Part shown: one piece after another, positions 8,841 to 17,889 of the stretch
Layout: every line of letters starts with the position of its first letter
Numbering within the stretch: position 1 is the stretch's first letter
Assembly (NCBI RefSeq): GCF_036345155.1
Contig: NZ_CP107772.1
Coordinates: 6,262,001 to 6,326,000 of the forward strand
Origin: Streptomyces sp. NBC_00582
GTDB taxonomy: Bacteria; Actinomycetota; Actinomycetes; Streptomycetales; Streptomycetaceae
Reading direction: 5' to 3'
Length of the DNA stretch: 64,000 nucleotides
Position numbers and translations under genes: made by a program
The notes under the pieces: model-generated
What the model was told of the DNA's origin: nothing
Databases searched by the model: none
Seen by the model: the letters and a program-made list of their open reading frames with translations, nothing else

Positions 8841-9661
8841 GGGGCCACCTCCGTCGCACCGCCGGCACGCACCGGCGCGCCCTGGGCGTCGTCCACGGCG
8901 AGCCCCGCCGCCGCCCGCGTCGCCGCCCCCGTCTCCAGCCCCGCCATCCGCGCGGCGATCCGTTCCGCGCCCGTGTCCGCGCCGGTCAGTTCGCCGTGGA
9001 TCCTGCCGTCGACCAGGAACACCACCCGGTCCGCGCAGGAGGCCGCCACCGGGTCGTGGGTGACCATGACGACCGTCTGGCCGTGGCGGTCGACCAGGGC
9101 GCGCAGCAGGACGAGCACCTCGCGGCCGGTCGTGGAGTCGAGGGCGCCGGTCGGCTCGTCGCCGAACAGCACCTCCGGGCGGGTGATCAGGGCGCGCGCG
9201 AGGGCGGCCCGCTGCTGCTGGCCGCCGGAGAGGGCGGCGGGCCGGTGCCCCGCCCGATCCGCGAGGCCGACGCGCCGCAGCGCCTCGACCACCTCCGCCT
9301 TCGCGGGACGGCGGCCGGCCAGCCGCAGCGGGAGGGCGACGTTCTGGGCGGCGGTGAGAGCCGGCAGCAGGTTGTACGACTGGAAGACGAACCCGATGCG
9401 CTCCCGCCGCAGCAGGGTGAGCCGGCGCTCGCTCAGCCCGGTCAGCTCGGTGCCGCCGATCCGTACCGATCCCGACGTGGGCCGGTCGAGCCCGGCGGCG
9501 CACTGCAGCAGCGTCGACTTACCGGACCCCGACGGGCCCATCACGGCGGTGAAGGAGCCACGGGGGAGGGCGAGGGTGACGTCGTCGAGCGCGTGGACGC
9601 CGGCGCCGGCAGCGCCGTAGCGCCGGCTCACGGAGGTCAGTTGGACGGCCTGTGTGGTCAT
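8834..9661 (-). CDS. ABC transporter ATP-binding protein (MacB/LolD type)
   Basis: A 275-residue ATPase with Walker A GPSGSGKST, Q-loop FVFQSYNL, ABC signature LSGGQQQRAALARAL, Walker B EVLFGDEPTGALD and a downstream His in VMVTHDPVAAS. It powers the permease whose start overlaps its stop codon. The Cys-containing C-terminal tail is not part of the core fold. The divergent histidine kinase/response regulator pair upstream suggests control of this exporter by that two-component system, a common Streptomyces arrangement; the 133-bp intergenic space would hold both promoters. Confidence 0.95.
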   Translation of the reverse strand: MTTQAVQLTSVSRRYGAAGAGVHALDDVTLALPRGSFTAVMGPSGSGKSTLLQCAAGLDRPTSGSVRIGGTELTGLSERRLTLLRRERIGFVFQSYNLLPALTAAQNVALPLRLAGRRPAKAEVVEALRRVGLADRAGHRPAALSGGQQQRAALARALITRPEVLFGDEPTGALDSTTGREVLVLLRALVDRHGQTVVMVTHDPVAASCADRVVFLVDGRIHGELTGADTGAERIAARMAGLETGAATRAAAGLAVDDAQGAPVRAGGATEVAPC

Positions 9662-9794
9662 GGCTCCACGAAACCGCGGACGGGGGCTGCCAGTCGGTCG
9701 GCCTGGGGCGAGAGTTGGGGTAGGGCAGGCCCTACCCCCGGGACTCGGTCTGCGGGGATGGTCCGCCTCCGAGCAGCCTTCTACGGTGATCCGT

Positions 9795-11150
9795 ATGGAC
9801 CTCGACCCCCGCCCCGGGAACGTGTGGCAGGCACTGAGCCGCCCGCGCTACCTGCTCTCGCCCTGGCCGTGGCGCGCCGCCGCCTTCCTGCTGGCGGGTG
9901 CCGTTCTCGGGGCCGCCCTGCTGGTCGGGCTGGCGGCGTGGGTGGCGGTCGGCGGGGTCCTCGCGATCGTCGTCGTCGGGCTGCCCCTGCTCGCGGCCAC
10001 CGTCCTCGCCGGACTGCCCGTGGCCGCGCTGGAGCGGCGCAGGCTGCGGTGGGTGGAGGGGGCGCGGGCGGCCGGCGCGCACATCGAGCCGGCCGCCCCC
10101 GGTCTGCGTGCCTGGCTGGTCACACGGTTGCGGGAGCGCGCCACGTGGCGGGAGCTCGGGCACACCCTCCTCACCGCCTGCGTCCTCTGGCCGGCCGAGG
10201 CGCTCCTGCTCACCGTCGCCCTGCTGTCGCCCCTGGGGATGATCGCGACACCGCTGCTGCTCGTCACGGTCGGCGGCGGGCGGGAGGTGAAGGTCCTGAA
10301 GGTGTGGACGGTCACCGGGCTGCCCACGGCGTTCGCCGCCGCCGCGCTCGGGGTGCTGCTGCTGGCGGCCGGGGCGTACGCCATCGGCGTGGCCGCCGGG
10401 GCCCGCGCCACCCTGACGCGCCGTCTGATCGCCCCGCCCGAAACCGACACGCGCGCGAGGGTCGTCGAACTGACCCGTTCCCGCGCCCGCCTGGTCGACG
10501 CCTTCGAGGCGGAGCGGCGCCGCATCGAACGCGATCTGCACGACGGCGCCCAGCAACGCCTCGTCGCCCTCACGATGACCCTCGGCCTGGCCCGGCTCGA
10601 CGCCCCGCCCGGCGGCCCGCTCGCCGAACAACTCACGCGCGCGTGCGAGGAGGCGGGCGCGGCCCTCGCCGAACTGCGGGAGCTCATCCACGGCATCCAC
10701 CCGCAAGTGCTCGTGGACTACGGCCTGGAGGCCGCCGTCGCCGACGCGGCCGACCGTTCGCCGGTCCCCGTGGACGTCGACTTCGCGCCGTCGGTGCCCC
10801 GGCTCGCGCAGGCGGTGGAGGCCGCCGCCCACTTCGTGGTCCGTGAGGCACTCGCCAACGTGGCCCGGCACAGCGGGGCGGGGCGCGCCCGGGTCAGGGG
10901 CGAGTACGGCGACGGACGGCTGGTCCTTGAGGTGTCGGACGACGGCCGCGGCGGCGCCGACCCGGACCGGGGGAGCGGTCTCACCGGTCTCGCGGACCGG
11001 GTGTCAGTGCTCGGTGGAAGACTGTCCGTGACCAGCCCGACGGGCGGACCGACCCTGCTGCGTGTGGAGATCCCTTGCGAGCCGACACCGAAGGACGAAC
11101 ACTGCGCGTGGTCCTCGCCGAGGACGGCGTCCTCCTCCGCGACGGCCTGA
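9795..11150 (+). CDS. Sensor histidine kinase (HisKA_3, NarL-partner type)
   Basis: A 451-residue membrane kinase. The first 200 residues hold several hydrophobic helices (about 20-75, 120-155, 170-195) with an embedded sensor-like domain. The dimerisation/phosphoacceptor box RRRIERDLHDGAQQRL carries the phosphorylated His at about residue 249, and the ATPase domain shows ALANVARHSGA, DDGRGG and GSGLTGLADRV. The ATG at 9795 is chosen over an upstream frame extension that is not protein-like. The gene overlaps the response regulator by 76 bases and is divergent from the ABC exporter. Confidence 0.93.
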   Translation: MDLDPRPGNVWQALSRPRYLLSPWPWRAAAFLLAGAVLGAALLVGLAAWVAVGGVLAIVVVGLPLLAATVLAGLPVAALERRRLRWVEGARAAGAHIEPAAPGLRAWLVTRLRERATWRELGHTLLTACVLWPAEALLLTVALLSPLGMIATPLLLVTVGGGREVKVLKVWTVTGLPTAFAAAALGVLLLAAGAYAIGVAAGARATLTRRLIAPPETDTRARVVELTRSRARLVDAFEAERRRIERDLHDGAQQRLVALTMTLGLARLDAPPGGPLAEQLTRACEEAGAALAELRELIHGIHPQVLVDYGLEAAVADAADRSPVPVDVDFAPSVPRLAQAVEAAAHFVVREALANVARHSGAGRARVRGEYGDGRLVLEVSDDGRGGADPDRGSGLTGLADRVSVLGGRLSVTSPTGGPTLLRVEIPCEPTPKDEHCAWSSPRTASSSATA

Positions 11151-11743
11151 CGGCCCTGCTCACCCGCTTCGGCCACGAGGTCGTCGCGGCGGTCGGCGAC
11201 GCCCGCGCCCTCGTCGACGCCGTCGCCGAGCACACCCCCGACGTGGTCGTCACCGACGTCCGCATGCCACCCGCCTTCCAGGACGAGGGCCTGCAGGCGG
11301 CGGTCCGGCTGCGCGCCGAGCGCCCCGGCCTGCCCGTGCTCGTCCTCAGCCAGTACGTCCAACGCGCCTACGCCGCCGAACTCCTCGACTCCGGTGACGG
11401 CACCGGCGTCGGCTACCTCCTCAAGGACCGCGTCGGGCAGGTCGAGGAGTTCGTGGCCGCGCTGCAGGAGGTCGCCGCCGGCGGCACGGTCGTCGACCCG
11501 GACGTCGTACGCCACCTGCTGCGCCGCCGCCGCGATCCGCTGGCCCGGCTGACCCCGCGCGAGCGGGAGGTGCTGGCGCTGGTGGCCGAGGGCAGGTCCA
11601 ACGGGGCGATCGCCAGAGCGCTCGTGGTCTCGGAGGCGGCCGTCGGCAAGCACATCGGCAGCATCCTCACGAAACTGGACCTGCCCCCGGCGGACGACAC
11701 CCACCGCCGGGTCCTCGCCGTCCTGGCCTACCTCAGGGCCTGA
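11075..11743 (+). CDS. LuxR/NarL-family response regulator
   Basis: A 222-residue regulator with a receiver domain (VVLAEDGVLLRDGL, phosphoacceptor Asp at about residue 61 in VVTDVRMPP, SQYVQRAYA, Lys in YLLKDRV) and a C-terminal LuxR helix-turn-helix (LTPREREVLALVAEGRSNGAIARALVVSEAAVGKHIGSI). The TTG start at 11075 has GGAG correctly spaced; a GTG at 11108 is the alternative. It is the partner of the overlapping kinase and may regulate the divergent ABC transporter genes. Confidence 0.93.
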   Translation: MRADTEGRTLRVVLAEDGVLLRDGLTALLTRFGHEVVAAVGDARALVDAVAEHTPDVVVTDVRMPPAFQDEGLQAAVRLRAERPGLPVLVLSQYVQRAYAAELLDSGDGTGVGYLLKDRVGQVEEFVAALQEVAAGGTVVDPDVVRHLLRRRRDPLARLTPREREVLALVAEGRSNGAIARALVVSEAAVGKHIGSILTKLDLPPADDTHRRVLAVLAYLRA

Positions 11744-11752
11744 GCGGCCGCC

Positions 11753-12235
11753 CTACGACCCGAGCGGCTTGGCGAAGCACCGGCTCGACTCGAACTCCCG
11801 GTAGTAGCCGAACTTGGTGCACGGCGCGTATCCGCTGGAGGTGTACAGGGCGATGGCCTCCGGCTGCTCGGTGCCGGTCTCCAGGACCATCCGCACCCGG
11901 CCGGCCGTCCGCGCGTCCTCCTCCAGCGCGGTCAGCATCCGCCGCGCCAGCCCGCGTCCGCGCATGTCCCGGATCACGAACATCCGCTTCAGCTCGGCGT
12001 CGCCGTCCTCGTTGCCCTCGCCGTTGCTGTCCTGGCTGCGCCAGCCGCCGGTGGCCACGGGGCGGCCGGCTTCGTCGTACGCGATGAGATAAACCCCACG
12101 CGGCGGTTCGAAGTGGGAGGGCTCCAGGACCGTGGCGTCGCCGCCGTCGCCGTAGCGCTCGTGGTACTCCGCCTGGACCTCGTCGTTGAGTTTGACGGCA
12201 TCGGGGTGGTCGAAGGACACGCGGCGTATGTTCAT
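11753..12235 (-). CDS. GNAT family N-acetyltransferase
   Basis: A 160-residue acetyltransferase with the acetyl-CoA motif MFVIRDMRGRGLARRMLTALEEDARTAG, then VLETGTEQPEAIALYTSSGYAP and a C-terminal FGYYREFESSRCFAK. This pattern is typical of the common actinobacterial amino-group acetyltransferases. The ATG at 12235 (MNIRRVSFDHPDAVKLN) is preferred to earlier in-frame codons that run into the exonuclease promoter. Convergent with the response regulator. The substrate is unknown. Confidence 0.88.
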   Translation of the reverse strand: MNIRRVSFDHPDAVKLNDEVQAEYHERYGDGGDATVLEPSHFEPPRGVYLIAYDEAGRPVATGGWRSQDSNGEGNEDGDAELKRMFVIRDMRGRGLARRMLTALEEDARTAGRVRMVLETGTEQPEAIALYTSSGYAPCTKFGYYREFESSRCFAKPLGS

Positions 12236-12314
12236 GCGGCTCACAGTACTTCTATGCACAAGCGGGTGGAATCCGATGTCTGGACCTCGTCCAGTGTGCC
12301 GGTATCGTGCCCGG

Positions 12315-13118
12315 GTGCTGACTGTGACCTCCGTCAATGTGAACGGTCTGCGTGCCGCAGCGAAGAAGGGCTTCGTGGAGTGGCTCGCGGACACCTCCGC
12401 CGATGTGCTGTGCCTTCAGGAGGTGCGCGCCGAGCCGGAGCAGCTGCCCGAGGCGGTCCGCGCCCCCGACGGCTGGCATGTCACGCACGCGCCCGCCACC
12501 GCCAAGGGCCGGGCCGGTGTGTCCCTCTGCACGCGCCGTGAACCGGACGCCGTGCGGATCGGCTTCGGCTCGGCGGAGTTCGACGGCAGTGGCCGCTACG
12601 TCGAGGCCGACCTGCCCGGTGTGACGGTCGCCTCCCTCTACCTGCCCTCCGGCGAGGTCGGCACCGACCGCCAGGACGAGAAGGTCCGCTTCATGGACGA
12701 GTTCCTGGCGTACCTCAAGGACCTGCGCGAACGCGCCGCGGCCGACGGCCGCGAGGTCCTGGTCTGCGGCGACTGGAACATCGCCCACCAGCAGGCCGAC
12801 CTGAAGAACTGGCGCTCCAACACGAAGAACTCCGGCTTCCTGCCGGAGGAACGGGAGTGGCTGACCCGGGTCTACGCCCCGGAGGACGGCGGATACGTCG
12901 ACGTCGTACGCGCCCTGCACCCGGACGTGGAGGGGCCGTACTCGTGGTGGTCGTACCGGGGGCGGGCCTTCCAGAACGATTCCGGTTGGAGGATCGACCT
13001 CGCCGTGGCGACTCCCGGGCTCGCGAAGGCGGCGGTGAAGGGGTACGTGGAGCGCGCGGCCAGCTATGAGGAGCGATGGTCCGACCATGCTCTGGTGACG
13101 GTGGTTTTCGAGCGGTGA
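12315..13118 (+). CDS. xth: Exodeoxyribonuclease III (AP endonuclease)
   Basis: A 267-residue EEP-family nuclease acting in base-excision repair. Conserved elements: SVNVNGLRAAAKKG at the N-terminus, LCLQEVRAEPEQLP with the metal-binding Glu, CGDWNIAHQQADL with the catalytic Asp/Asn, WRIDLAVAT and the C-terminal WSDHALVTVVF carrying the catalytic Asp-His. The GTG at 12315 (MLTVTSVNVNG) gives the usual family N-terminus. Divergent from the GNAT gene and convergent with the recombinase at 13162. Confidence 0.95.
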   Translation: MLTVTSVNVNGLRAAAKKGFVEWLADTSADVLCLQEVRAEPEQLPEAVRAPDGWHVTHAPATAKGRAGVSLCTRREPDAVRIGFGSAEFDGSGRYVEADLPGVTVASLYLPSGEVGTDRQDEKVRFMDEFLAYLKDLRERAAADGREVLVCGDWNIAHQQADLKNWRSNTKNSGFLPEEREWLTRVYAPEDGGYVDVVRALHPDVEGPYSWWSYRGRAFQNDSGWRIDLAVATPGLAKAAVKGYVERAASYEERWSDHALVTVVFER

Positions 13119-13131
13119 AGGGAAAGGGACG

Positions 13132-13156
13132 GGGCGCACCGGGTCGGTGTGCCCCG
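13132..13156 (+). terminator. Hairpin terminator between exonuclease III and recombinase
   Basis: GGGGCGCACC and GGTGTGCCCC form a 10-bp stem (one G-U) with loop GGGTC, 13 bases after the exonuclease stop; it could serve both convergent genes. Confidence 0.7.
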
Positions 13157-13161
13157 ACTCC

Positions 13162-14496
13162 TCACGGCCGCGGCTGACCGCGGTGGGCCCCTTCGATGGT
13201 GAACGTCAGCCGCGAGACGTCCGGGCCGAGGAGCCGGGCCGGGCCCCCGCCCGACCTTCCTTTGGCGACTGTGACACGCACCCCGTCTTTCAGGAGGTGT
13301 TCCCGTGTCACATCGCCGGTCATGGCGGTGGCATCCCGATAGCGGCTGAGGGTGTAGTCGTCCAGCCAGCCGGCCCGGATGGAGGCGGGTGCGGGACAGG
13401 TCGTGCCGCGGGCAGAAGCACGGCAGACGTAGTCGCCATACGCATAGGCTTTGCGTGCGGCGAAGTACATGCGTCCGTCGCACCCGGCACAGTGTGCGAT
13501 GCCGATCAACAAGGACGTCTCGCGGCGCTTGGGGTGAATGCCGTTCGAGCGTGCTTCGAGGACGTTCTGGAGAGCTTGGAATTCCTCTTCGGTGAGCAGG
13601 GGAGGACCGATCAGCACAGGTGATCCCTCGCCGTCACGGACGGTCTTTCCGCGATGTACTCGGTGCCCCATCAGCGCCGGAGTGCGAAGGATTTTGGAGA
13701 GACTGCCGGCTGTCCAGCGGAAGCGCTCGAAGTCACGTCCGTGGCGCCGCCCACCGGTGGGGCGTCCCTGAAGCTGGGCGTGGCGGTCGCGGGGCACCGG
13801 AATTCCCGCGGCTTCGAGTCTGGCGGCGATGGCGATCAGCGAGAAGCCCAGGTGTACGTGGTCCACGATCGCGCGGACGATCGCGACCGCGTCCGGGTCG
13901 GGCGTGAGACACCACCCCGTGCCGGATGGATGGGCTGCCTTCCTGTACCCGAACGGAACGAGACCGCCGCCGTATCGGCCCGTCGCGCGAAGCACCTCGT
14001 GTGCGCCGGTGAGGCGCGCGGAAATGGCACGGGTCTCCTGCTCGGCGCAGTGGGCCAGGTCCATGCAGCGGCGGACGGCGTCGCCATCGGCCCGTGGCGT
14101 GACAACGAGCGGCTGATGTTCTTCGGGCATCCCGAAGACAAGCGTCGTCGAGTGCGTTCGGCCCCATGCGATCAGTTGGGACATGTGGGCGACGGACCGC
14201 ACGGCGCGGTCCACGTGCGACCACACGATGGCCTCGTAAGCGTCGGGGTGCCGCAGCCACGATGACAGTGAAGGCCTTTCGAAGGGGGACAGCTTGCGTG
14301 CGGAAACCCCGAGATCCGTGGCTTCGGCGATCACAGTGAAGCCCAGTCGCTCGGCGCACAGGTGAATGGAGGTGCGCTGCCTGACGGGTGAGGTGGTCAC
14401 TTCGGTCAGACAGCTCAGGCGTACGGCGCCCAGTGCGCGGGGGAATCCGGTGCGAGTCGAAGTCGGCTGCGACGGCTGAAGGCTAGGCTCGGGCAT
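13162..14496 (-). CDS. Large serine recombinase, solitary
   Basis: A 444-residue serine recombinase. The N-terminal resolvase domain has the catalytic-Ser context VRLSCLTEVTTSPVRQ and IVWSHVDRAVRS. A Recombinase domain follows (GGGLVPFGYRKA, LEAAGIPVPRDRHAQ, WTAGSLSKILRTPALMGHRVHRG), then a zinc ribbon (AHCAGCDGRMYF... YVCRASARGTTCP, four Cys) and a short C-terminal tail. The ATG at 14496 with CGGAGC upstream is preferred to one at 14523. Such enzymes integrate and excise phages or ICEs, but no other mobile-element gene is adjacent, so this is either a remnant or a minimal element. Flanking genes on both sides look like ordinary chromosomal genes. Confidence 0.9.
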   Translation of the reverse strand: MPEPSLQPSQPTSTRTGFPRALGAVRLSCLTEVTTSPVRQRTSIHLCAERLGFTVIAEATDLGVSARKLSPFERPSLSSWLRHPDAYEAIVWSHVDRAVRSVAHMSQLIAWGRTHSTTLVFGMPEEHQPLVVTPRADGDAVRRCMDLAHCAEQETRAISARLTGAHEVLRATGRYGGGLVPFGYRKAAHPSGTGWCLTPDPDAVAIVRAIVDHVHLGFSLIAIAARLEAAGIPVPRDRHAQLQGRPTGGRRHGRDFERFRWTAGSLSKILRTPALMGHRVHRGKTVRDGEGSPVLIGPPLLTEEEFQALQNVLEARSNGIHPKRRETSLLIGIAHCAGCDGRMYFAARKAYAYGDYVCRASARGTTCPAPASIRAGWLDDYTLSRYRDATAMTGDVTREHLLKDGVRVTVAKGRSGGGPARLLGPDVSRLTFTIEGAHRGQPRP

Positions 14497-14693
14497 GTCG
14501 GCGCTCCGTGAAGTGTCGGCCACACCCCGGGGCTGGTGGCACAGCCGCCGGGGCCTTTCGATCTCACTCTCGGACCGTGAGGCGATTTTCGTCCGTCATG
14601 GGGCTGGAAATGCCCCCATGGTGTGAAGACCTGTGGAACCCGGGACGGTGAGGAATCCGGATGCCACAATCCGTCGTCCGCGTCGCCGGCGCT
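14497..14693. other. Non-coding gap with small hairpin upstream of the recombinase
   Basis: No credible gene. It contains an inverted repeat (CATGGGG at 14597 and CCCCATG at 14614) that may be the terminator of the MerR gene, or a regulatory or attachment structure for the recombinase. Confidence 0.4.
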
Positions 14694-15338
14694 CTATCGG
14701 TTCCCGCGCAGCCGCCGGTCCAGTGCCAGTGACAGTTCCGCCTCCACCACGCTTCTCGCCAGGGGGCGCAGGCGCGGGAAATCGGATTCCGTGGCGTGGC
14801 GCAGGACGAGGGTGGTGAAGAGGTCGGCGAGGGCGTCGGCGTGTTCGCGGACCCGGGCGCCCGCCGCCAGGACCTCGGCGAGCGGGATGCCCTCGCGGAC
14901 CAGGGCGGCGGAGACGTCGAGGAGGCGGCGGCTGATGTGGACGATCTCGTCGCCGTCGGTGCCGAGGTAGCCGAGCGCGAGGGCGGCGGCGAGGTTCTCG
15001 GGGGTGACCTGGCCCTCGAAGCGGGCGGCGAGTTCCTCGGGGGTGAGCCGGATCGGCTCCTCCTCGGTGGGGCCGCCGACGCCGATCAGGTCGGCCACGT
15101 CCCGCCCGTGGTCCAGGGCGTCCGCCAGTTCGGCGATGCCGGTCAGGGTGTGGCCGCGTTCCAGGAGGGCGGCGATCGTGCGCAGCCGGGCCAGGTGATG
15201 GTCGTCGTACCAGGCGATACGGCCCTCGCGGCGAGGCGGCGCGAGCAGTTTGCGCTCGCGGTAGAAGCGCAGGGTGCGCACTGTGATGCCGGCCTGCCTG
15301 GCCAGCTCCTCCGTCCGGTATTCGCGCTTGTCCGCCAC
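14694..15338 (-). CDS. MerR family transcriptional regulator
   Basis: A 214-residue protein with the MerR winged helix at residues 6-75 (YRTEELARQAGITVRTLRFYRERKLL, then RLRTIAALLERGHTLTGIAEL). A C-terminal helical domain follows that lacks the Cys set of metal sensors, so an organic effector is more likely. It is divergent from the monooxygenase operon starting at 15500; the shared 161-bp intergenic region carries an inverted repeat at 15423-15438 that is a good operator candidate. Confidence 0.92.
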   Translation of the reverse strand: MADKREYRTEELARQAGITVRTLRFYRERKLLAPPRREGRIAWYDDHHLARLRTIAALLERGHTLTGIAELADALDHGRDVADLIGVGGPTEEEPIRLTPEELAARFEGQVTPENLAAALALGYLGTDGDEIVHISRRLLDVSAALVREGIPLAEVLAAGARVREHADALADLFTTLVLRHATESDFPRLRPLARSVVEAELSLALDRRLRGNR

Positions 15339-15422
15339 GGCGGAATGCTATGTCGAACCCGCGGTAACTTCCTTCCCCCGGCCCCTACCGCTCAGTAGCG
15401 GGCTGTTCTACAGTCCGACCGT

Positions 15423-15438
15423 GCCAGTGTTCACTGGC
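15423..15438. promoter_or_regulatory. 7-2-7 inverted repeat upstream of the monooxygenase operon
   Basis: GCCAGTG-TT-CACTGGC is a perfect inverted repeat 62 bases upstream of the monooxygenase ATG and 85 bases from the divergent merR start, placed to control either gene. Binding by this MerR protein is inference. Confidence 0.5.
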
Positions 15439-15499
15439 GCGGTCGCGAGGAGTCGTCGGGAGTCGGCGCGTCGGGCGTCGTACGGCAGGAGGTGTCGGC

Positions 15500-17017
15500 A
15501 TGACCGAACACGTGCGGGTGGCGGTGATCGGGTCCGGGTTCGGCGGGCTGGGGGCCGCGGTGCGGCTGCGCCGCGAGGGGATCACCGACTTCGTCGTCCT
15601 GGAGCGGGCGGACGGCGTCGGCGGGACGTGGCGGGACAACAGCTACCCGGGGTGCGCCTGTGACGTGCCCTCCCACCTGTACTCCTTCTCCTTCGCCCCC
15701 AACCCCGACTGGCCGCGCGCCTTCTCCGGGCAGGAGCACATCCGCGCCTATCTGGAGCACGTCACGGACACCTTCGGGCTGCGGCCGCACCTGCGGTTCG
15801 GCTCCGAGGTGCGGCGGATGACCTGGGACCCGCGGGAACTGCGGTGGGACATCGAGACGAGCGGCGGGCGGTACGCCGCCGACGTCGTCGTGTCCGCGAC
15901 CGGGCCGCTGTCCGATCCGAGGATCCCGGACGTCCCCGGACTCGACACGTTCCCCGGCAAGGTCTTCCACTCGGCCCGCTGGGACCACGACCACGACCTC
16001 ACCGGCCTGCGGGTCGCCGTGGTCGGCACGGGCGCCTCCGCCGCCCAGATCGTGCCCGCGATCCAGCCGGACGTCTCCCGGCTGACCCTCTTCCAGCGCA
16101 CCCCGCCGTGGGTGCTGCCGCGCGTCGACCGCGCCATCAGCGGCGCCGAACGCGCCCTGCACCGGGCGCTGCCCTTCACCGCCCAGGTGCGGCGCGGAGT
16201 GCTGTGGGGCATCCGTGAGCTGCAGGTCCAGGCGTTCACCAAGCACCCGAACGAACTCGGCTTCGTCGAGCGGTTCGCCAAGCGCAATCTGGCCCGTTCG
16301 ATCAAGGACCCGGTCCTGCGCGCCAAGCTCACCCCCGACTACCGCATCGGCTGCAAGCGGATCCTGCTGTCGAGCGCCTACTATCCGGCCCTCGCCCAGC
16401 CGAACGTCGACGTCGTCGCGAGCGGGCTGAGCGAGATCCGCGGCTCGACGTTGGTCGGGGCGGACGGCAGCGAGGCCGAGGCCGACGTGATCGTCTTCGG
16501 TACGGGGTTCCACGTCACCGACATGCCGATCGCCGAGCGGGTGGTGGGCGCCGACGGGCGGACCCTCGCCGAGAGCTGGAAGGACGGGATGTCCGCCCTG
16601 CGCGGGGCCTCCGCGGCCGGCTTCCCGAACTGGATGTCGGTCATCGGGCCGAACACGGGCCTCGGGAACTCCTCGATGATCCTGATGATCGAGTCCCAGC
16701 TGAACTACCTGGCCGACTACATGCGGCAGCTGGACGTCCTCGGCCGGCGTGTCGCCCTCGACGCCCGGCCCGGCGCCGTCGACGCCTGGAACGCGCGCGT
16801 GCAGGAGCGTATGAAGAGGACCGTGTGGAACACCGGCGGCTGCACGAGCTGGTACCTCGACGCGAACGGCCGCAACACCACCATCTGGCCGGGCACGACC
16901 GGCGAGTTCCGGCGTGCGACGCGGCGGGTGGACCTCGCGGAGTACGAGGTGCTGCGGGCGTCCGCCGGTCCGGCGCGGGCCCAGGACGGCGCCCGCAGGG
17001 ACGAGGTCACCGCATGA
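15500..17017 (+). CDS. Flavin-dependent (Baeyer-Villiger type) monooxygenase
   Basis: A 505-residue flavoprotein that would use NADPH, FAD and O2 to oxygenate a ketone, sulfide or related substrate. The FAD site GSGFGGLGAA is at the N-terminus, followed by GVGGTWRDNSYPGCACD. The FxGxxxHxxxW(P/D) fingerprint appears as FPGKVFHSARWD, and the second Rossmann NADPH site is VVGTGASAAQI near residue 175. AGGAGG precedes the ATG. It heads a three-gene operon with ATGA overlaps (hydrolase, dehydrogenase). The set resembles the mycobacterial mymA (Rv3083-Rv3085) operon of monooxygenase, lipase/hydrolase and SDR. Confidence 0.93.
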   Translation: MTEHVRVAVIGSGFGGLGAAVRLRREGITDFVVLERADGVGGTWRDNSYPGCACDVPSHLYSFSFAPNPDWPRAFSGQEHIRAYLEHVTDTFGLRPHLRFGSEVRRMTWDPRELRWDIETSGGRYAADVVVSATGPLSDPRIPDVPGLDTFPGKVFHSARWDHDHDLTGLRVAVVGTGASAAQIVPAIQPDVSRLTLFQRTPPWVLPRVDRAISGAERALHRALPFTAQVRRGVLWGIRELQVQAFTKHPNELGFVERFAKRNLARSIKDPVLRAKLTPDYRIGCKRILLSSAYYPALAQPNVDVVASGLSEIRGSTLVGADGSEAEADVIVFGTGFHVTDMPIAERVVGADGRTLAESWKDGMSALRGASAAGFPNWMSVIGPNTGLGNSSMILMIESQLNYLADYMRQLDVLGRRVALDARPGAVDAWNARVQERMKRTVWNTGGCTSWYLDANGRNTTIWPGTTGEFRRATRRVDLAEYEVLRASAGPARAQDGARRDEVTA

Positions 17018-17889
17018 GCCCCGCCCGCGAGCTCACCGCCCGCTCCGCCGACGGCACCCCCCTGCACGTCGAGGTGCACGGACCCGAGGACGCTCCCGCG
17101 GTCGTCCTCGCCCACGGCTGGACCTGCTCCACCCTCTTCTGGGCGGCCCAGATCCGCGACCTCGCCGCCGACCACCGGGTCGTCGTCTACGACCAGCGCG
17201 GCCACGGACGCACCCCGCCGTCGCCGGTGTGCAGCACGGACGTGCTCGCCGACGACCTGGAGGCCGTGCTCGCCGCGACGCTCGCGCCGGGCGAGAAGGC
17301 GGTGATCGCCGGGCACTCGATGGGCGGGATGACCGTGCTGGCCGCCGCCGCCCGCCCCCGGGTGCGGGAGCACGCCGGAGCCGTCCTGCTGTGCAGCACC
17401 GGCGTCTCGCGGCTGGTCGCCGAGTCCACCGTCGTCCCCCTGCGGCCGGGCCGGCTGCGGACCTGGCTGACCGGACGCGTCCTCGGCTCGCGGGCGCCCC
17501 TCGGGCCGGTCACGCCGGTCGCGAAGGCGATCCTCAAGTACGCCACGATGGGCGCCGGTTCGGCCCCGCACCTGGTGGAGACGTGCGCGCGGATCGTGCA
17601 CGCCTGCCCGCGCGGGGTGCGGCACGCCTGGTCGCGGGTGCTGAGCTCGCTCGATCTCGACCACGCCGTACGGGAGTTGCGGGTGCCGACGGCGGTCCTG
17701 GTCGGCACCGGGGACCGGCTGACGCCGCCGGTGCACGCGCACCGGATCGCGGCGCGGCTGCCGCACTCCCTGGGGGTGACCGAGCTGCCCGGGCTCGGTC
17801 ACATGACGCCCGTCGAGGCGCCCGAGCCGGTCAACGCCAGGATCCGGGAACTCGTCCGCACGTACACGCTGTTGAAGGAGGGCGCATGA
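17014..17889 (+). CDS. Alpha/beta hydrolase
   Basis: A 291-residue alpha/beta-hydrolase fold enzyme. Oxyanion-loop region LAHGWTCSTLFW, nucleophile elbow GHSMGG near residue 100, probable acid in VGTGDRLTPP and catalytic His in LPGLGHMTP. Its ATG overlaps the monooxygenase stop by four bases and its own stop overlaps the SDR start. A plausible role is hydrolysis of the ester or lactone made by the monooxygenase; this is inference from the operon. Confidence 0.92.
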   Translation: MSPARELTARSADGTPLHVEVHGPEDAPAVVLAHGWTCSTLFWAAQIRDLAADHRVVVYDQRGHGRTPPSPVCSTDVLADDLEAVLAATLAPGEKAVIAGHSMGGMTVLAAAARPRVREHAGAVLLCSTGVSRLVAESTVVPLRPGRLRTWLTGRVLGSRAPLGPVTPVAKAILKYATMGAGSAPHLVETCARIVHACPRGVRHAWSRVLSSLDLDHAVRELRVPTAVLVGTGDRLTPPVHAHRIAARLPHSLGVTELPGLGHMTPVEAPEPVNARIRELVRTYTLLKEGA

